64,000 nucleotides of DNA from Pythium myriotylum. Taxonomy: Eukaryota; Oomycota; Peronosporomycetes; Pythiales; Pythiaceae. The notes below the pieces were generated by a model. The model made no database searches. It was given only the letters and a program-made list of their open reading frames with translations, and was not told the DNA's origin. How positions within the stretch are numbered: position 1 is the stretch's first letter; each line of letters opens with the position of its first letter. The stretch spans positions 1,552,501 to 1,616,500 of the forward strand of contig JALJCQ010000030.1 in the NCBI GenBank assembly GCA_023091665.1. Reading direction: 5' to 3'. The position numbers and the translations under genes were made by a program. Below, one piece after another: positions 28,886-39,746 of the stretch.

Positions 28886-31667
28886 TTAATTCGCCTGTAA
28901 ATCATACGAGCATATTGCCATTCGTGCGGCATCTGTGATGATAACGTGTTCCTTTCCTTCTGAAGCTGACAGCTGGATTCCGCTCGGTCGCCCGTAACAG
29001 TTCTCTGGCTCAAGGTTGTTTCCGAACGCCGCAACGAAAGTGCCATTGTTTCTGAACACTATAACACATCGATTGTTCTCGTCAGCAACAAAAAAATAGT
29101 TGCTCTTGCTGTGGAATGCGATCGCAGTTGGCAATATCGGTAGGTCATACGGTGTTTGACTAACGTCAATGACGTGGAGTAAACTGCCGCTTGTTGCTTC
29201 AAACACTTGTACGCGACAGTTTCCACTGTCACCGACAGCAACCATCGCGCTACGAAAATCCCCAAAGTTGCACTCGGTCACCTGAGATAACATACCGCAG
29301 ACTGCGACGGACATTGGGAAGCTAAACTCACCAGGTTGAGTACCTTGTTCTTTTCCAAAAGACCGAACAAATCTTGTTGATACGAGGTCGAAAATCTGTA
29401 CGCGGTGATTCCGGTAATCGCATACGTAGAGCCAGCCGTTCTGCGAGACTGCAAGTCCACGCGGGGAGTCCAAGTAGCCATCTTGGTGGCCAAAGCCTCT
29501 CCCGATGCGTCGGATGAACGTGCCTGAAGAGTGATCGATGACCAAGATAGTGTGGTTACCGGTGTCCGCCACGAGTATCCAATGCCTTCCGTCTTGATTT
29601 TGATATGTGGCCAGGTATGAAGGGGATCGAAGCTCGTTGGCTAAGAAACCCTCAGAGCACAAAACTGCGCTTCCGTATGTACACGCACCAATGTATTTAT
29701 CGAATTCGAGGGACGGATACTTCAGAACTGCAATGCGATGGGATCCGGGGTCACTGAGGTATATCCGATCGAGCACGACCAGGCTGGAATGAAGGCAACT
29801 CGAGCCGCCTTGTCTCGCCCCCTCGGAACGAGGGATGCTCTTCCATACCGATCGTGAACCCTCAGAATTGTAAACGTACAGCTTGCAATTTTGTCGATCC
29901 AACACAAGAATGTGACGCTCCTTGTCTGCAAATGAGACTCCTCTCGGATGGTGGAATCGGCGTGAATCAGTTCTGATTGTATCGAAATGCTGTGTGATAT
30001 TCTGGTAGAGCAAGCTTGAAGGATGGACATACTCAGCGAGTGAGTACAACGATCGCAGATCTGTACCGTGGATTGTCGGCAAAGTGGTGCGAATAACGGC
30101 ATAGTGCTGCAAGAGTTGCGCTAATGACGATCCAATGATACCCCGATGAAATTTGATCTGGTCTTCTCCTGAGAGTAGAGAAAGCGCGCGAACTGGAGCG
30201 CCTGTTTCGTTGAGAATTTGGACACGAAAGTTCCCCAAATCAGCAACAATCAACTCAAACTGTTCGCTTAAAATGGAGTTCTCATCTGATGGCATTCCCC
30301 GCAAAAGAGCTCGCTTGAAGGACCACAAGAACGCGAGTGAAGCATGATTTAAAAAGTGAAGGAAAACACTTCCATACCTTACGAACGCTTGTAACCCGCA
30401 CGTCGCGTGGGTCCATGAACTGTCCTGGGTTACTTCCTTTGCAACCGATATTGCACACGAACCCTCCGCGCTTGGTGAATGCAACTAAGCGATTGTTTCC
30501 GCGATCGCAGACTAGTACGTGGTAGTGAGATGTGTCTGCACCGCAGGGACTGTGAAGCTGACCCTTCCCGTGGCCCTTTGATCCCAACGAACGACTGTAT
30601 GATATTGGAAGCCGTGTGCTGGTCTTTGCTGACTGATTCAGTGTTAGCACATGTACGCAATGGCGGAGATCGTCAGCAACATAGAGTTCGTTGGCGGTAT
30701 CGTCTACGGAGACACTTCGAATACGAGATGTTCGAGCACCTGCCCCAGCACTTGGTTTTGCGATGCAGAACGTAGCTATGAGCGCCTTGGAACCGTTTAC
30801 TTCTTGGACACGAGTCGAGTAGGGAGCTGTTGATGCAGTGTAAAACGATGTCATCAACTGGTTGAGAGCATACGCTCCAATAGCTCCGCGTTCCTGGTCA
30901 CACACTGGTGGAAAGGACCAGATTAGGCGATGCACACCAAACTTGGTCCAACGTTGTGTCCACCTACCGACGAGGAGCCCAGATCGGGTAATGTACTACA
31001 TACATACACAAAACGGATGCAATTGTTACTGCGACCCTATTCACCAGAGATACTGTACCACCTACTAGTGCCGACACAACTGAGGCCCTATCCTCGTCGG
31101 ATGTACAATTGGGATCGTATCCTATGCGGATCTTGAACAAGCAACTAGCGTTGCTCAGTCGGTAAACACAGATATACCCCGAGTCGTCGCCCACGAACGC
31201 TAGAGTTTCATCGACACCGATGATGGGACTCTCCAGTGCGGATGGCGACAACACCCCACAGCACCGAGGCAGCACATCGGATGGCAAATCGATCTCGCGC
31301 GTGCAAAAGGCAGCAATTAGTTTCAATTTACGCTCGATCGAGAGGATCCGATCCTTCTCTGCCCGCTCGAGCCCGGCGATCCGAGCCTGTTCAGCCTCTC
31401 GCAGACGCTTCAGCTGTTGAATCTCGCCAAGCCGTCGCTGCTCAGCCGCGAGACGTTCTGCTCAGCATGTACGACTCAGACAAGTATGAATACTGTCTCT
31501 AGATGGAGGTGCACACGCACCGTCTTCTTGGCGTTTGATCTCGCGCTCGCTTTGAAGCCGTAGCTCTTCCTGCCTCTGCTTGGCGGCGGCTTCGAGCCGC
31601 TGGTTCTCGAGTTTCTGACGGTAGCACGGGCCCAAAGGAGCGGTATGAGCTAAACCTGCGAGTCCAT
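28886..31667 (-). CDS. Coiled-coil plus NHL-repeat beta-propeller protein
   Basis: Five exons: 31667-31656, 31614-31521, 31457-31062, 30904-30378, 30259-28886; 800 residues. The short first exon (MDSQ) and the exon 3/4 junction are the least certain; a neighbouring donor also fits. Residues 1-75 are a charged coiled coil (LENQRLEAAAKQRQEELRLQ, RLREAEQARIAGLERAEKDR). The rest has repeated NHL blades: ELYVADDLRHCVHVL, HVLVCDRGNNRLVAF, LIVADLGNFRVQIL, ILVADTGNHTILVI, WLYVCDYRNHRVQIF, VAVGDSGNCRVQVF, and FFVADENNRCVIVF. NHL propellers bind protein or RNA. No RING or B-box is seen, so it is not a TRIM protein. Function is unknown. It ends 54 bp from the convergent sedolisin stop. Confidence 0.75.
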
Positions 31668-31882
31668 GGCAGTTCTATCGACGTGGCGGGCACGCACACG
31701 CTGTCGCCGCTTCTCCGCGATCGGATTGCTGCCATGCATCTTCAAGGTGCCACGACTGACCCTCCCATCTTCTATGCAGTTGCACTTCTACTAAAACCGG
31801 ATTGTAACAGTCGTCACCTATCGTATTTAGCGGGATCAGCACTGGTATCCCGCCAAGAGCTCAAATTCGAATCCCGCGCAAA
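31668..31882. promoter_or_regulatory. Divergent promoter with a 7-bp hairpin
   Basis: 215 bp between the NHL gene and the coiled-coil gene. An inverted repeat GCGGGAT (31830-31836) / ATCCCGC (31847-31853) lies about 30 bp before the ATG at 31883, possibly within the 5' UTR. Confidence 0.3.
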
Positions 31883-33121
31883 ATGGCCTCTTCGGGCGGA
31901 GGACTGCCGGCTATAGTGGCGCTCAGCGGCGCAAGCACAGGCATCCAAGAGATCACACGGCGGCTACAGGAAGAGCGAGACGCGCTGAGGCTCAGCGTCG
32001 AGGAACTGACGCGCCAGCTGAACCAGGAGCGGTCGGCGCGTGCGAACCTCGAACACGAGCTGCAGACCAAAGAGCTCGAGATCATCCACGAGCAGCAGCG
32101 CACGAGGCAGGCGAAGCAAACGCTGCAGGAGAAAATCATGCAGCTCGAGAAGGAGCTTGACGATGAGAAGGCGATGCACCAGATGGCGCTCATGGGGCGC
32201 AATGTTGCTGCCGACAAGAATGTCAGTCTCGCCACAGAAGTGCGCGAGATTGAAGCCAAGTTGAAGAAAGAGATGGCCAAGAAAGACACCCTTGCTGCTG
32301 AGTTAGAACAATCTCGTGAAGAAGTTCAGTTGATCTTGCTGGAGAGAGACTCAATCATCCAACGAACAGAAGCAGACGCGAAACGGGTGAGGGAACTTTG
32401 GGACCAGATCATTCATGAGCATGAGACCCAGAACGAGGCTCTTCGCGTAGAACTTGATGCCATTCAAGGTGCAAAAGAAGCTGCAGATCAACAAACGGAA
32501 GAACTTGCGAAGAAGATTGAGTTGCTTGAGGGGGACATGAAGAAACTGGGAGCTGAGAAACAAGCGCTGGAGGTCAAGATCGCCCAGTCAAGTAGCGACC
32601 ACGATTTGATGAAATCTCGCTTCGACAAAGAGAGAAATCGGGAACTTGACGCAGGAGCATTCAAAAGCCAGTTGCAACTTCAGCTTCAAGATGCGAGGAA
32701 CAGATGCGTCATTCTGGAAGAACGCGAGCGGATTGCGGTTCGAGAGAAAGAAATGGCCGAGGTGGCACTTCGAAAAGTCCAGGCAGATTTGGATTCTCGA
32801 ACAGAAGAACTCCTAGCATTAAAAACCGAATTTAGTGATCTCATAGACAAGCACGAGCGATTCGCTGAAGAATTCAAGGAGAAATCACGCAAGAGAGACA
32901 TTGAAGTTAAATTGAAGCTTCAGAGACTGGAGCAATACCGCCTTTGCTCGGAAAAAATTGCTCAACTCAGAAAACGAGAAGTCGCCGAGTTCAAGAACGT
33001 GATCCGATCTGTCAATCGCCGCCTCAACGATGTGCGAGAGAAGCAGCAAGAGTTCGAGTACACCAGAAGGCCGAACGAAGTCCAAGATGCGCCAAAGTCG
33101 TTGAGTATACATCGACAATAG
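31883..33121 (+). CDS. Long coiled-coil protein, unidentified
   Basis: Single exon, 412 residues, ATG at 31883 in context AAAATGG. After a short Gly/Ser N-terminus almost the whole chain is heptad coiled coil (EERDALRLSVEELTRQLNQE, LQEKIMQLEKELDDEKAMHQ, ELAKKIELLEGDMKKLGAEK, RKVQADLDSRTEELLALKTE). The C-terminus is basic with AEFKNVIRSVNRRLNDVREK. No other domain or membrane segment. A cytoskeletal, centrosomal or flagellar scaffold is possible but unsupported by any specific motif. The stop is only 19 bp from the convergent FOXRED1 stop, so the 3' UTRs must overlap. Confidence 0.85.
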   Translation: MASSGGGLPAIVALSGASTGIQEITRRLQEERDALRLSVEELTRQLNQERSARANLEHELQTKELEIIHEQQRTRQAKQTLQEKIMQLEKELDDEKAMHQMALMGRNVAADKNVSLATEVREIEAKLKKEMAKKDTLAAELEQSREEVQLILLERDSIIQRTEADAKRVRELWDQIIHEHETQNEALRVELDAIQGAKEAADQQTEELAKKIELLEGDMKKLGAEKQALEVKIAQSSSDHDLMKSRFDKERNRELDAGAFKSQLQLQLQDARNRCVILEERERIAVREKEMAEVALRKVQADLDSRTEELLALKTEFSDLIDKHERFAEEFKEKSRKRDIEVKLKLQRLEQYRLCSEKIAQLRKREVAEFKNVIRSVNRRLNDVREKQQEFEYTRRPNEVQDAPKSLSIHRQ

Positions 33122-33140
33122 CGGTGATCTAGTAAAGTTA

Positions 33141-34747
33141 TTACACGATGTTCTTTTCAAGGAATGGCTTGTTCTCGCGGACTCGTTCGAAGTTGAAACA
33201 CGTCGCATCGACGGTCTGGTACTTGCCGTGAGTAATTAGTTCAGCGATGGCGCGTCCAGCACCGGGAGATTGCTGAAGACCGTGACCGCTGAACCCGTTG
33301 ACCAAGTACATATTAGGCACATCGGGATGAATACCGATAATGGCATTCTACGAGAAGTCGTTAGGGTTTATGTACGATACCGTAGTGTAGTAATAAGTAC
33401 GCTCTTACCTGGTCAAACGTGTTGTACTCGTACCAACCTGCCCAAGCATTGACGACCTTGATGTCCTCAAACTTCGGCACTCTCTCGGCGATTGTCGGCC
33501 AGATGACGTTCATGAACAGTTCATGATCTGGATAGTCGAGTTCGTCATCAGATACGCCGTCCGGATCTTCAGACTCGTCTGGTGATACCCCACACACAAA
33601 CTGGCCACCGGAACCCTCACGACGGAAGTACACGCCAGTGGGATCGACGACGAGTGGAGATGCCGATGGGCCTTTCCAAGTGTCCTCATGGGGACAATGA
33701 TAGACGAAGATGGATCGTTTCCTTTGTGTGAATCCCGTAGAGAGCAGTGAGACAATCCACAGGCGGCAAGCGAAAGAAGCACTTGATCTCACCGTGGTTT
33801 TACGGGATAGTCATAACTTCCACATGCTTCGAGCAGTTTGCTCGCCCATGCACCTGCAGCGTTGACAACTTTATCGGCAGCCACACTCTTTCGAGTAACA
33901 CCAGTGGCCTCTTTCTGTTCGAAATGGACGCGCTTGATGCGGTGCGAGGGTTCATCCAGATCGAATCCCTTCACTTCACCCTGAATCACGTCGACACCGA
34001 GTGCCACAGCCTTGCGCTTAAGCGCATTCAAGTAGGACCAGGGGTCAAACCAGCCCTGGTCTTTCATTCCCAAGGTGCCTGCGACAACTCCTTCTGTCGA
34101 GAGCCACGGGAAATGAGCCTTGAGTTGATCTGGTGTGAGCATCTCTACACTGGCGTTTGCCTCCCTGTCCAGTGACAAGAATGAGTCGGACCCAAACATC
34201 AATACGCAAGTCGGTAAGACGACACATACATCTGAACCTTATGGTTGGCTTCAAGCACAGGCCGGCCTTTCTCACTTGCAAGAAACAAATAGCCACCTTC
34301 GACAAAGTGGATGTCGGGCGCATCGTGATTCTCGTCAACGCGAAGGCGGGTCGGGATCGAGCGCAGGAACTCCGAGCCGTACTGGCTCAGAAGGATGTTT
34401 GCTCGCTCAGAGAACTGGTGTCGAATGCCTCCAGCCGAGAGCATCGCTGAGGCGCGCTTGTACTATGGCCAATGCGCTCTTAAGCATTACTCGATAGCTA
34501 CCTGCTCGACATGCACACATACCCCTGGGTCTCGCTCAATAACTGCAATCTTCAGATTCGTCGTAGACGCAAGATGATATGCCGTGGAGCAGCCCATAAC
34601 ACCTCCGCCGGCGATGACGACGTCATATTTGTCGGTGGCGCCGGAGCTCGACGCGAAGCTCCGAGCGACTGTGCGCGACGCTGCCTTCGAGTGTGTCAAT
34701 GCGTGACTGTGGCACCAATGGAGCTCGTCAGGAGATGCAAACTGCAT
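33141..34747 (-). CDS. FOXRED1: FOXRED1-like FAD-dependent oxidoreductase (complex I assembly)
   Basis: Five exons: 34747-34523, 34462-34230, 34164-33793, 33721-33409, 33347-33141; 449 residues. The N-terminus (1-36) is basic/Ser/Ala-rich and looks like a mitochondrial presequence (SKAASRTVARSFASSSGA). The DAO-fold FAD site follows: YDVVIAGGGVMGCSTAYHLA. FOXRED1-specific stretches: YKRASAMLSAGGIRHQFSER, MLTPDQLKAHFPWLSTEGV, VVNAAGAWASKL, VDPTGVYFRREGSGG, and YLVNGFSGHGLQQSPGAGRA. In animals FOXRED1 is a mitochondrial inner-membrane/matrix protein needed for mid-to-late assembly of respiratory complex I. Splice sites were chosen by phase and by alignment to that family from memory. Sarcosine-oxidase-like enzymes are the main alternative, less likely given these motifs. 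Confidence 0.9.
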
Positions 34748-35751
34748 GCCTATCTCTGCCGCAGATCAGCGCGAGTCTCTTTACCGTTGCGCATTGCGAG
34801 CGTGCAGCATGGGCGTCAGCATCGCTTCGTGGGCTGTCGAGCGAGAACGCGAGTGTGAGCCGGCCACACAACTGACGGCTTGGTTGTCCACATCATCAAC
34901 ACGGCTTCACTTTCTCCAAAATCCGATTAGACGGCACCCTTCAAATCTGATTCTCCAGTATGACCGTCAATTGGAGACTTCATTGAAGTTGTTGATGATG
35001 ATGAAAGTTGGAGTCTAACGAACTGCGATAGCTGTACGCAGCCTCTACACGTGGCCTTCGGCTGGGCCTTGCTGGGATGGCTGACCTTGGACTCTGCACT
35101 TGCCTCGGACACGGCGACTTCATTGGCTGAAACCACTCCTTGGTACCACGGAGGTAGTGCTTCGGCGCTTCACGTCTCAAACCTCGGGTTTCGCCCAACG
35201 GGAGCTGGGCAGGGGTCAAGAGCAACCCACTGTCCCTCGCTTCGTCACTACCGAAATCACAGGGGAGAGACCCTACCCACAACGTGCCTTTCCAGGCACT
35301 ACCTATCAGCCCCTCCTGATGTGATCGACGCGGAAACCACTCGTTTATCCGTCGAGAGCTCTACAAACTCAGCAGAGGAGATCAAAGGCCGTCGGCTTAT
35401 AGCCGAGCGGCCCCTGGATCGATCACCACCAGGGGCACGGGCCGCACTTGCCCGCAATTGAAGACCGAACGGCCCGAGTCACCCCAAGAAAAGAGAACCC
35501 GGCACATTCAGTCCATTCTCGTTAAAAACTTACGAAGTAGCCATAGCCGAGAAGGTACTTAAGTTGCACCGTACATACATGCGTACGCACCCTTGAAACT
35601 GAGCGGGGGAGATCCCCACTTCGTTGAAGTTGCAAAACTGCAAGACGTTTTCGTTTTTGCGCAACCACCAAACCGGTAGAGTCTGTTCAAGACCGGTCGC
35701 AGTACCGGTTCTCTCCTGCTTTTTGGCTCTTTTGACTCGGTGAATCGGTCA
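34748..35751. other. 1-kb region without a recognisable gene
   Basis: This separates FOXRED1 (-) from ABCC transporter 2 (+). The segment at about 35050-35470 is GC-richer than the rest and has overlapping frames on both strands (for example 35051-35461 on +, GTG start only) without domains. It could be a decayed transposable-element fragment, but I found no terminal repeats. The last 200 bp upstream of 35752 is presumably the ABCC 2 promoter. Confidence 0.4.
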
Positions 35752-38700
35752 ATGTCGCCAACGGAGAGGACGTATGGATCGTTCTCGCCACGACCTCGAA
35801 GCGAGCATGGCGACCTCAGCACCTCGTCCGACTCTCCGTCTCCGTCAGAAAGTGGCCGCGCCCGCACGCTAAGCGACCACGAGTACCCAGATGCGCGTAG
35901 TGCCTCGTTTATGTCTCGCGTCTTCTTCGTCTGGTTCGACCCACTCGTAGAGATCGCGAGTCGCCGACGCATCGAGGCGCATGACATTTGGAACCTCCCA
36001 GTGGATATGCGTTGCGAGCGTGCCTACGAGGAGTTTCTTGCTGCCTACAAGGCGACCGGCTCGCTTCTGGGGGCCCTCGCGCGCTGTTACTGGCCGCAGT
36101 TCCTACGCAGTGCCATCTTGTCGTGCTGCAGCGTTGCCTTCAGCATCGCACACCCGCTGCTGCTCTACACTGTCATCAAAATCGCCATGAATGCGAAGCA
36201 TCGCCAAGGTGTGGAAGTGATTATGCTCCTTCTGGCCAGCATACTCGTCGCGAAAATCGCTTCCGCCGCTTTCAAGCGACACAGTCTCCGCGTGCTGCTC
36301 GTCGCATCCACCAAGGCTGTCGGTGCCATTGCGACGCTTGTCTTCGATCGTGCGATCAGCCTACCAACCGCATTAGAAGGTGATAATACTGGATCGATCT
36401 CAAGTGCTGATGCGTCGTTCTTGCTCCACGAGCTCGGGAAGATCTACCACGTGCTCACACTTATCCAAATGCCGTGGGTGTATACCGTCCACATCACAGC
36501 CAACCTATATATCTTGTACTCCATCATTGGTGATGGTTTTGTTGTCAGTATTCTATCCGCTATGGTCGCACAATTGATCGCGTTGCTGCTCATGTCACTG
36601 GATACCAACAGCAGCCATCGATGGACAGACGCAAGAGCAAAGCGGATCCAAGTTGTCAGCGAGTGTGTGAGAACCATCCAGACTATCAAGCTACATGCCT
36701 GGGAGAACCGTTTCTTGCGTCGAATACAAAACCTTCGAGACGATGAAGTTAGCGCCACGACTCAACATCTTGCTGTCGCTGTCGTCACGAGATCTGTCCT
36801 CGCGGTTCTCCCCGAGACAATCATGATTTTTACCTTTGCTGGGCTAACATTTAGCAGCCAGGGTTTGACAGAGTTCGACCCTCCAAGCGTGTTTGCAACG
36901 ATTGCAATTGTATACCGTCTTCACTGGACGTTCACGATGTTCATTTCTCAAGTAAATGATCTATCTCGAGCCTACGTGTTCTTAAAGCATGTTGAAGTTC
37001 TGCTCAAGCGGCATCATGAGCGCCACGAACGATGCACAAAACGGGTTGAGCGCTCAAGTACGCCATCTTCAACCCCACTAGTTCACCATCCACAGGTTAT
37101 GATTCACGTCTCGCATGCTATGATTGCACGGACTTCAGACGAGCCCATCCTTGTGAACACAAATCTGCTTGTTCGTAAGGGTGAGTTGGTGGTTATCTAC
37201 GGCAAGACGGGCTCTGGCAAGTCAACTTTTCTGAGGGCTTTGGTCGGTGATGCAATTCAGCTAAACCGACGTGGTGTGGTCGAGGTCAAGGGTAAAGTAG
37301 CTTACTGCTCACAAAATCCCTGGCTCCAGACGCTCAGCATTCGAGATAACATTCTCTTTGGGGAAAGCTACGACGAGCAGAAGTATCTGAACGTCCTCCA
37401 TTCGTGCTGGCTGTTGCGAGATCTGCGCGCATTCCCTGCTGGCGATAAGACTGTGGTCGGCCCAAAAGGCCTTAACATTTCTGGTGGTCAAAAGGCTCGA
37501 ATTTGTTTGGCTCGTGCCTGCTACGCAGACGCCGACGTGTATCTCCTCGATACCCCACTCGCATCTGTGGATTCGATTGTGCAAAGCGACATTTTCTCCC
37601 GTTGCTTCATCAACTTACTCAAACACAAAACAGTGGTTCTGGTGACGCATAACATGGAGGTCGTGACATCACCATTTGTCGACCAGGTCGTTCGTCTCGA
37701 AGATCATCAGTTTGTCCATGAGACGGAACTAGGGAGATCTTTCACAACAAATCCCCAACTTTCGTACAAACCTCGGCGTTCTGCGGAGTTGCCAAAAAGG
37801 TTTCGATCCCATGGGTCTATTCAAGTACCGAAGACTTTGCCAACAGAGGTATCACCAGAGTCACATCATGGCCTGGAGCTTGTAGATTACACTGGCTCCC
37901 GAATCGATGCCGTTTGGAAGGCAGTGGCTTTGAAAGTGGACTGCTATCGAGCGAGAAATGAAATGGAACAACTGCTTCGACCTCAAGTCGTGAACGAGTA
38001 CATTGCCCTCTGCGGGTCGAGGTGGTTCATAGTTCCATTGTGCTTGACGGTAGTGCTGGCTCGTATGAGTTTGGTCGGAAGTGACATCTGGGTGTGCCTC
38101 TGGGCCGAACAAGTTGCCACTCTCGAGAACAATAGCATCTTAAATCCAGTCGAAGAAGAAGACAACGAGCGCCAGATTAATGTTGCAGTGTACGCCATGC
38201 TTATCGTCAGTGCGGCTGCAATGACCTTTTATGGATCAGTAATTGCAACCGTGAGCTGCAAGGAGGCTGCCAACGCTCTTTTCGAGAGGATGATCAATGG
38301 GGTCTTGCATGCACCAATGTCATTCTTTTATGTGCGGCCAATTGGAGAGATTGTCAACCGATTCAGTGGGGATGTTGTTCGAGTCGACAGCTACCTACAA
38401 GATATCGTGTTCAAGAATGCGTCATCACTTGCTGGTATTGTGGTCCCATTGTTGGTGCTGATGATTTTGATCCCGGATATGATTCTTATACTGCCCGTAA
38501 TTGTGTACCTAATTCGGCGCAACCGTTATCATTTGCGAGTTGCGCTCGAAATGTCTCGTCACTGTGCCGCAAGTCTCTCTCCTTGCTATAACTCCATTGA
38601 AGAATTCGTCGAAGGGCGACGCGTAATCCAAGCTTTCGGGTTTGGGCAAGTAGATCGCTTTCGCCGGTTGCATCAGCAACAGCTCGATCACATGCTGAAG

Positions 38701-39738
38701 ATGCAGTACGCCAACTCAATGTTTCAGGCTTGGAGCGCGTTGAAGTTTATGAAACTTGATATTTTGCTCATCGGTGTCTTGATTGTTTGCCCGTTTCGAC
38801 GAGACATGAATCCTGTCGTGCTTGGTCTAGCGCTCAATTATGTCTTCCTCATGAACTCTCAGCTCTTCAACTGGTATTCATCTGCGCTAGAGCTGGGATC
38901 CAGTTTTCTTGTAGTTGACCGAATCGTGGAGTACGCCAATTCAACTCCTGAGAACGGAGTTGTCCGACGTCGATCTGGATATCCCGAAGATGGTTGGCCG
39001 ACACAAGGTGAAATAACTTTTGAACGCGCATCATTCCAGTATAATAGTCTGAGCGGCCCAGTTCTAAAGGACATCACGCTACACATACTTCCCGGAGAAA
39101 AGGTTGGCCTCGTTGGTCGTACTGGAGCTGGTAAGTCATCGATGACTATGGCATTATTCCGTATTCACGAGCTTGTGTCGGGGCGGATACTTATTGATGG
39201 AGTTGATATATCGCTCATTGATGTGTACACTCTACGCTCTCGGTTGTCAATCATTCCACAGAGTCCCCTATTCTTTCAAGGATCACTGCGCAGTTACCTT
39301 GACCCATTCAATGAGTTTGAGGATGCTTTGCTATGGGCAGCGCTTCGCAAGACTGGTCTCGCTGGCACTGTTTCTCGCATGGATAAGAAACTCATCGCAG
39401 AGCTTCATGAGAACGCCGAAAATCTCAGTCAGGGGGAGAGACAATTGCTTTGTCTATCTCGAGTGCTGCTCAAACAGTCAAGAATCGTTGTACTCGACGA
39501 AGCAACCGCAGCGATTGATCACGTTTCTGAAGAGATATTACAAGCCGTACTACAGCGCGAGTTCAAAGATACCACGGTTATATCCATCGCCCACAGACTG
39601 GAATCGATTCTACAGTTTCACAGGGTAGTAGTCATGGATGAAGGGCATATTGTACAGTGTGGGTTGGTTGAAGAACTCGTTGCGGAGGCAAATGGACCGT
39701 TCTTTGATCTCTTAGAGGGAGCCTTACTCAAAATGTGA
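35752..39738 (+). CDS. ABCC (MRP)-type ABC transporter 2
   Basis: Single exon, 1328 residues; the ATG at 35752 (MSPTERTYGSF) is the first in frame. TMD1-NBD1-TMD2-NBD2, no TMD0. Entry motif RVFFVWFDPLVEIASRRR. NBD1 has a canonical P-loop (YGKTGSGKSTFLRA), signature ISGGQKARICLARACY, and VYLLDTPLASVD with Asp for the catalytic Glu. NBD2: GRTGAGKSSMTMALFRI, LSQGERQLLCLSRVLL, VVLDEATAAIDH, SIAHRLES. The H-loop and D-loop are intact, so NBD2 is expected to be the hydrolytic site. It is the most divergent of the three ABCC genes in the window (WFDPLVE rather than WFExLVD). A plasma-membrane or vacuolar exporter of organic anions or drugs is the family expectation. Confidence 0.93.
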   Translation: MSPTERTYGSFSPRPRSEHGDLSTSSDSPSPSESGRARTLSDHEYPDARSASFMSRVFFVWFDPLVEIASRRRIEAHDIWNLPVDMRCERAYEEFLAAYKATGSLLGALARCYWPQFLRSAILSCCSVAFSIAHPLLLYTVIKIAMNAKHRQGVEVIMLLLASILVAKIASAAFKRHSLRVLLVASTKAVGAIATLVFDRAISLPTALEGDNTGSISSADASFLLHELGKIYHVLTLIQMPWVYTVHITANLYILYSIIGDGFVVSILSAMVAQLIALLLMSLDTNSSHRWTDARAKRIQVVSECVRTIQTIKLHAWENRFLRRIQNLRDDEVSATTQHLAVAVVTRSVLAVLPETIMIFTFAGLTFSSQGLTEFDPPSVFATIAIVYRLHWTFTMFISQVNDLSRAYVFLKHVEVLLKRHHERHERCTKRVERSSTPSSTPLVHHPQVMIHVSHAMIARTSDEPILVNTNLLVRKGELVVIYGKTGSGKSTFLRALVGDAIQLNRRGVVEVKGKVAYCSQNPWLQTLSIRDNILFGESYDEQKYLNVLHSCWLLRDLRAFPAGDKTVVGPKGLNISGGQKARICLARACYADADVYLLDTPLASVDSIVQSDIFSRCFINLLKHKTVVLVTHNMEVVTSPFVDQVVRLEDHQFVHETELGRSFTTNPQLSYKPRRSAELPKRFRSHGSIQVPKTLPTEVSPESHHGLELVDYTGSRIDAVWKAVALKVDCYRARNEMEQLLRPQVVNEYIALCGSRWFIVPLCLTVVLARMSLVGSDIWVCLWAEQVATLENNSILNPVEEEDNERQINVAVYAMLIVSAAAMTFYGSVIATVSCKEAANALFERMINGVLHAPMSFFYVRPIGEIVNRFSGDVVRVDSYLQDIVFKNASSLAGIVVPLLVLMILIPDMILILPVIVYLIRRNRYHLRVALEMSRHCAASLSPCYNSIEEFVEGRRVIQAFGFGQVDRFRRLHQQQLDHMLKMQYANSMFQAWSALKFMKLDILLIGVLIVCPFRRDMNPVVLGLALNYVFLMNSQLFNWYSSALELGSSFLVVDRIVEYANSTPENGVVRRRSGYPEDGWPTQGEITFERASFQYNSLSGPVLKDITLHILPGEKVGLVGRTGAGKSSMTMALFRIHELVSGRILIDGVDISLIDVYTLRSRLSIIPQSPLFFQGSLRSYLDPFNEFEDALLWAALRKTGLAGTVSRMDKKLIAELHENAENLSQGERQLLCLSRVLLKQSRIVVLDEATAAIDHVSEEILQAVLQREFKDTTVISIAHRLESILQFHRVVVMDEGHIVQCGLVEELVAEANGPFFDLLEGALLKM

Positions 39739-39746
39739 GCCACTAA

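Noticed and set aside
28886..31667. TRIM-type E3 ligase
   Set aside because: NHL repeats and a coiled coil are present, but no RING or B-box precedes them.
31800..31880. Possible tRNA because of TTCGAATCCC
   Set aside because: No T-stem, anticodon stem or acceptor pairing can be formed; the string is part of a 5' UTR.
35051..35461. 136-codon plus-strand frame
   Set aside because: Only a GTG start, no domain, and equally open frames on the other strand; kept only as part of a gene-poor region.
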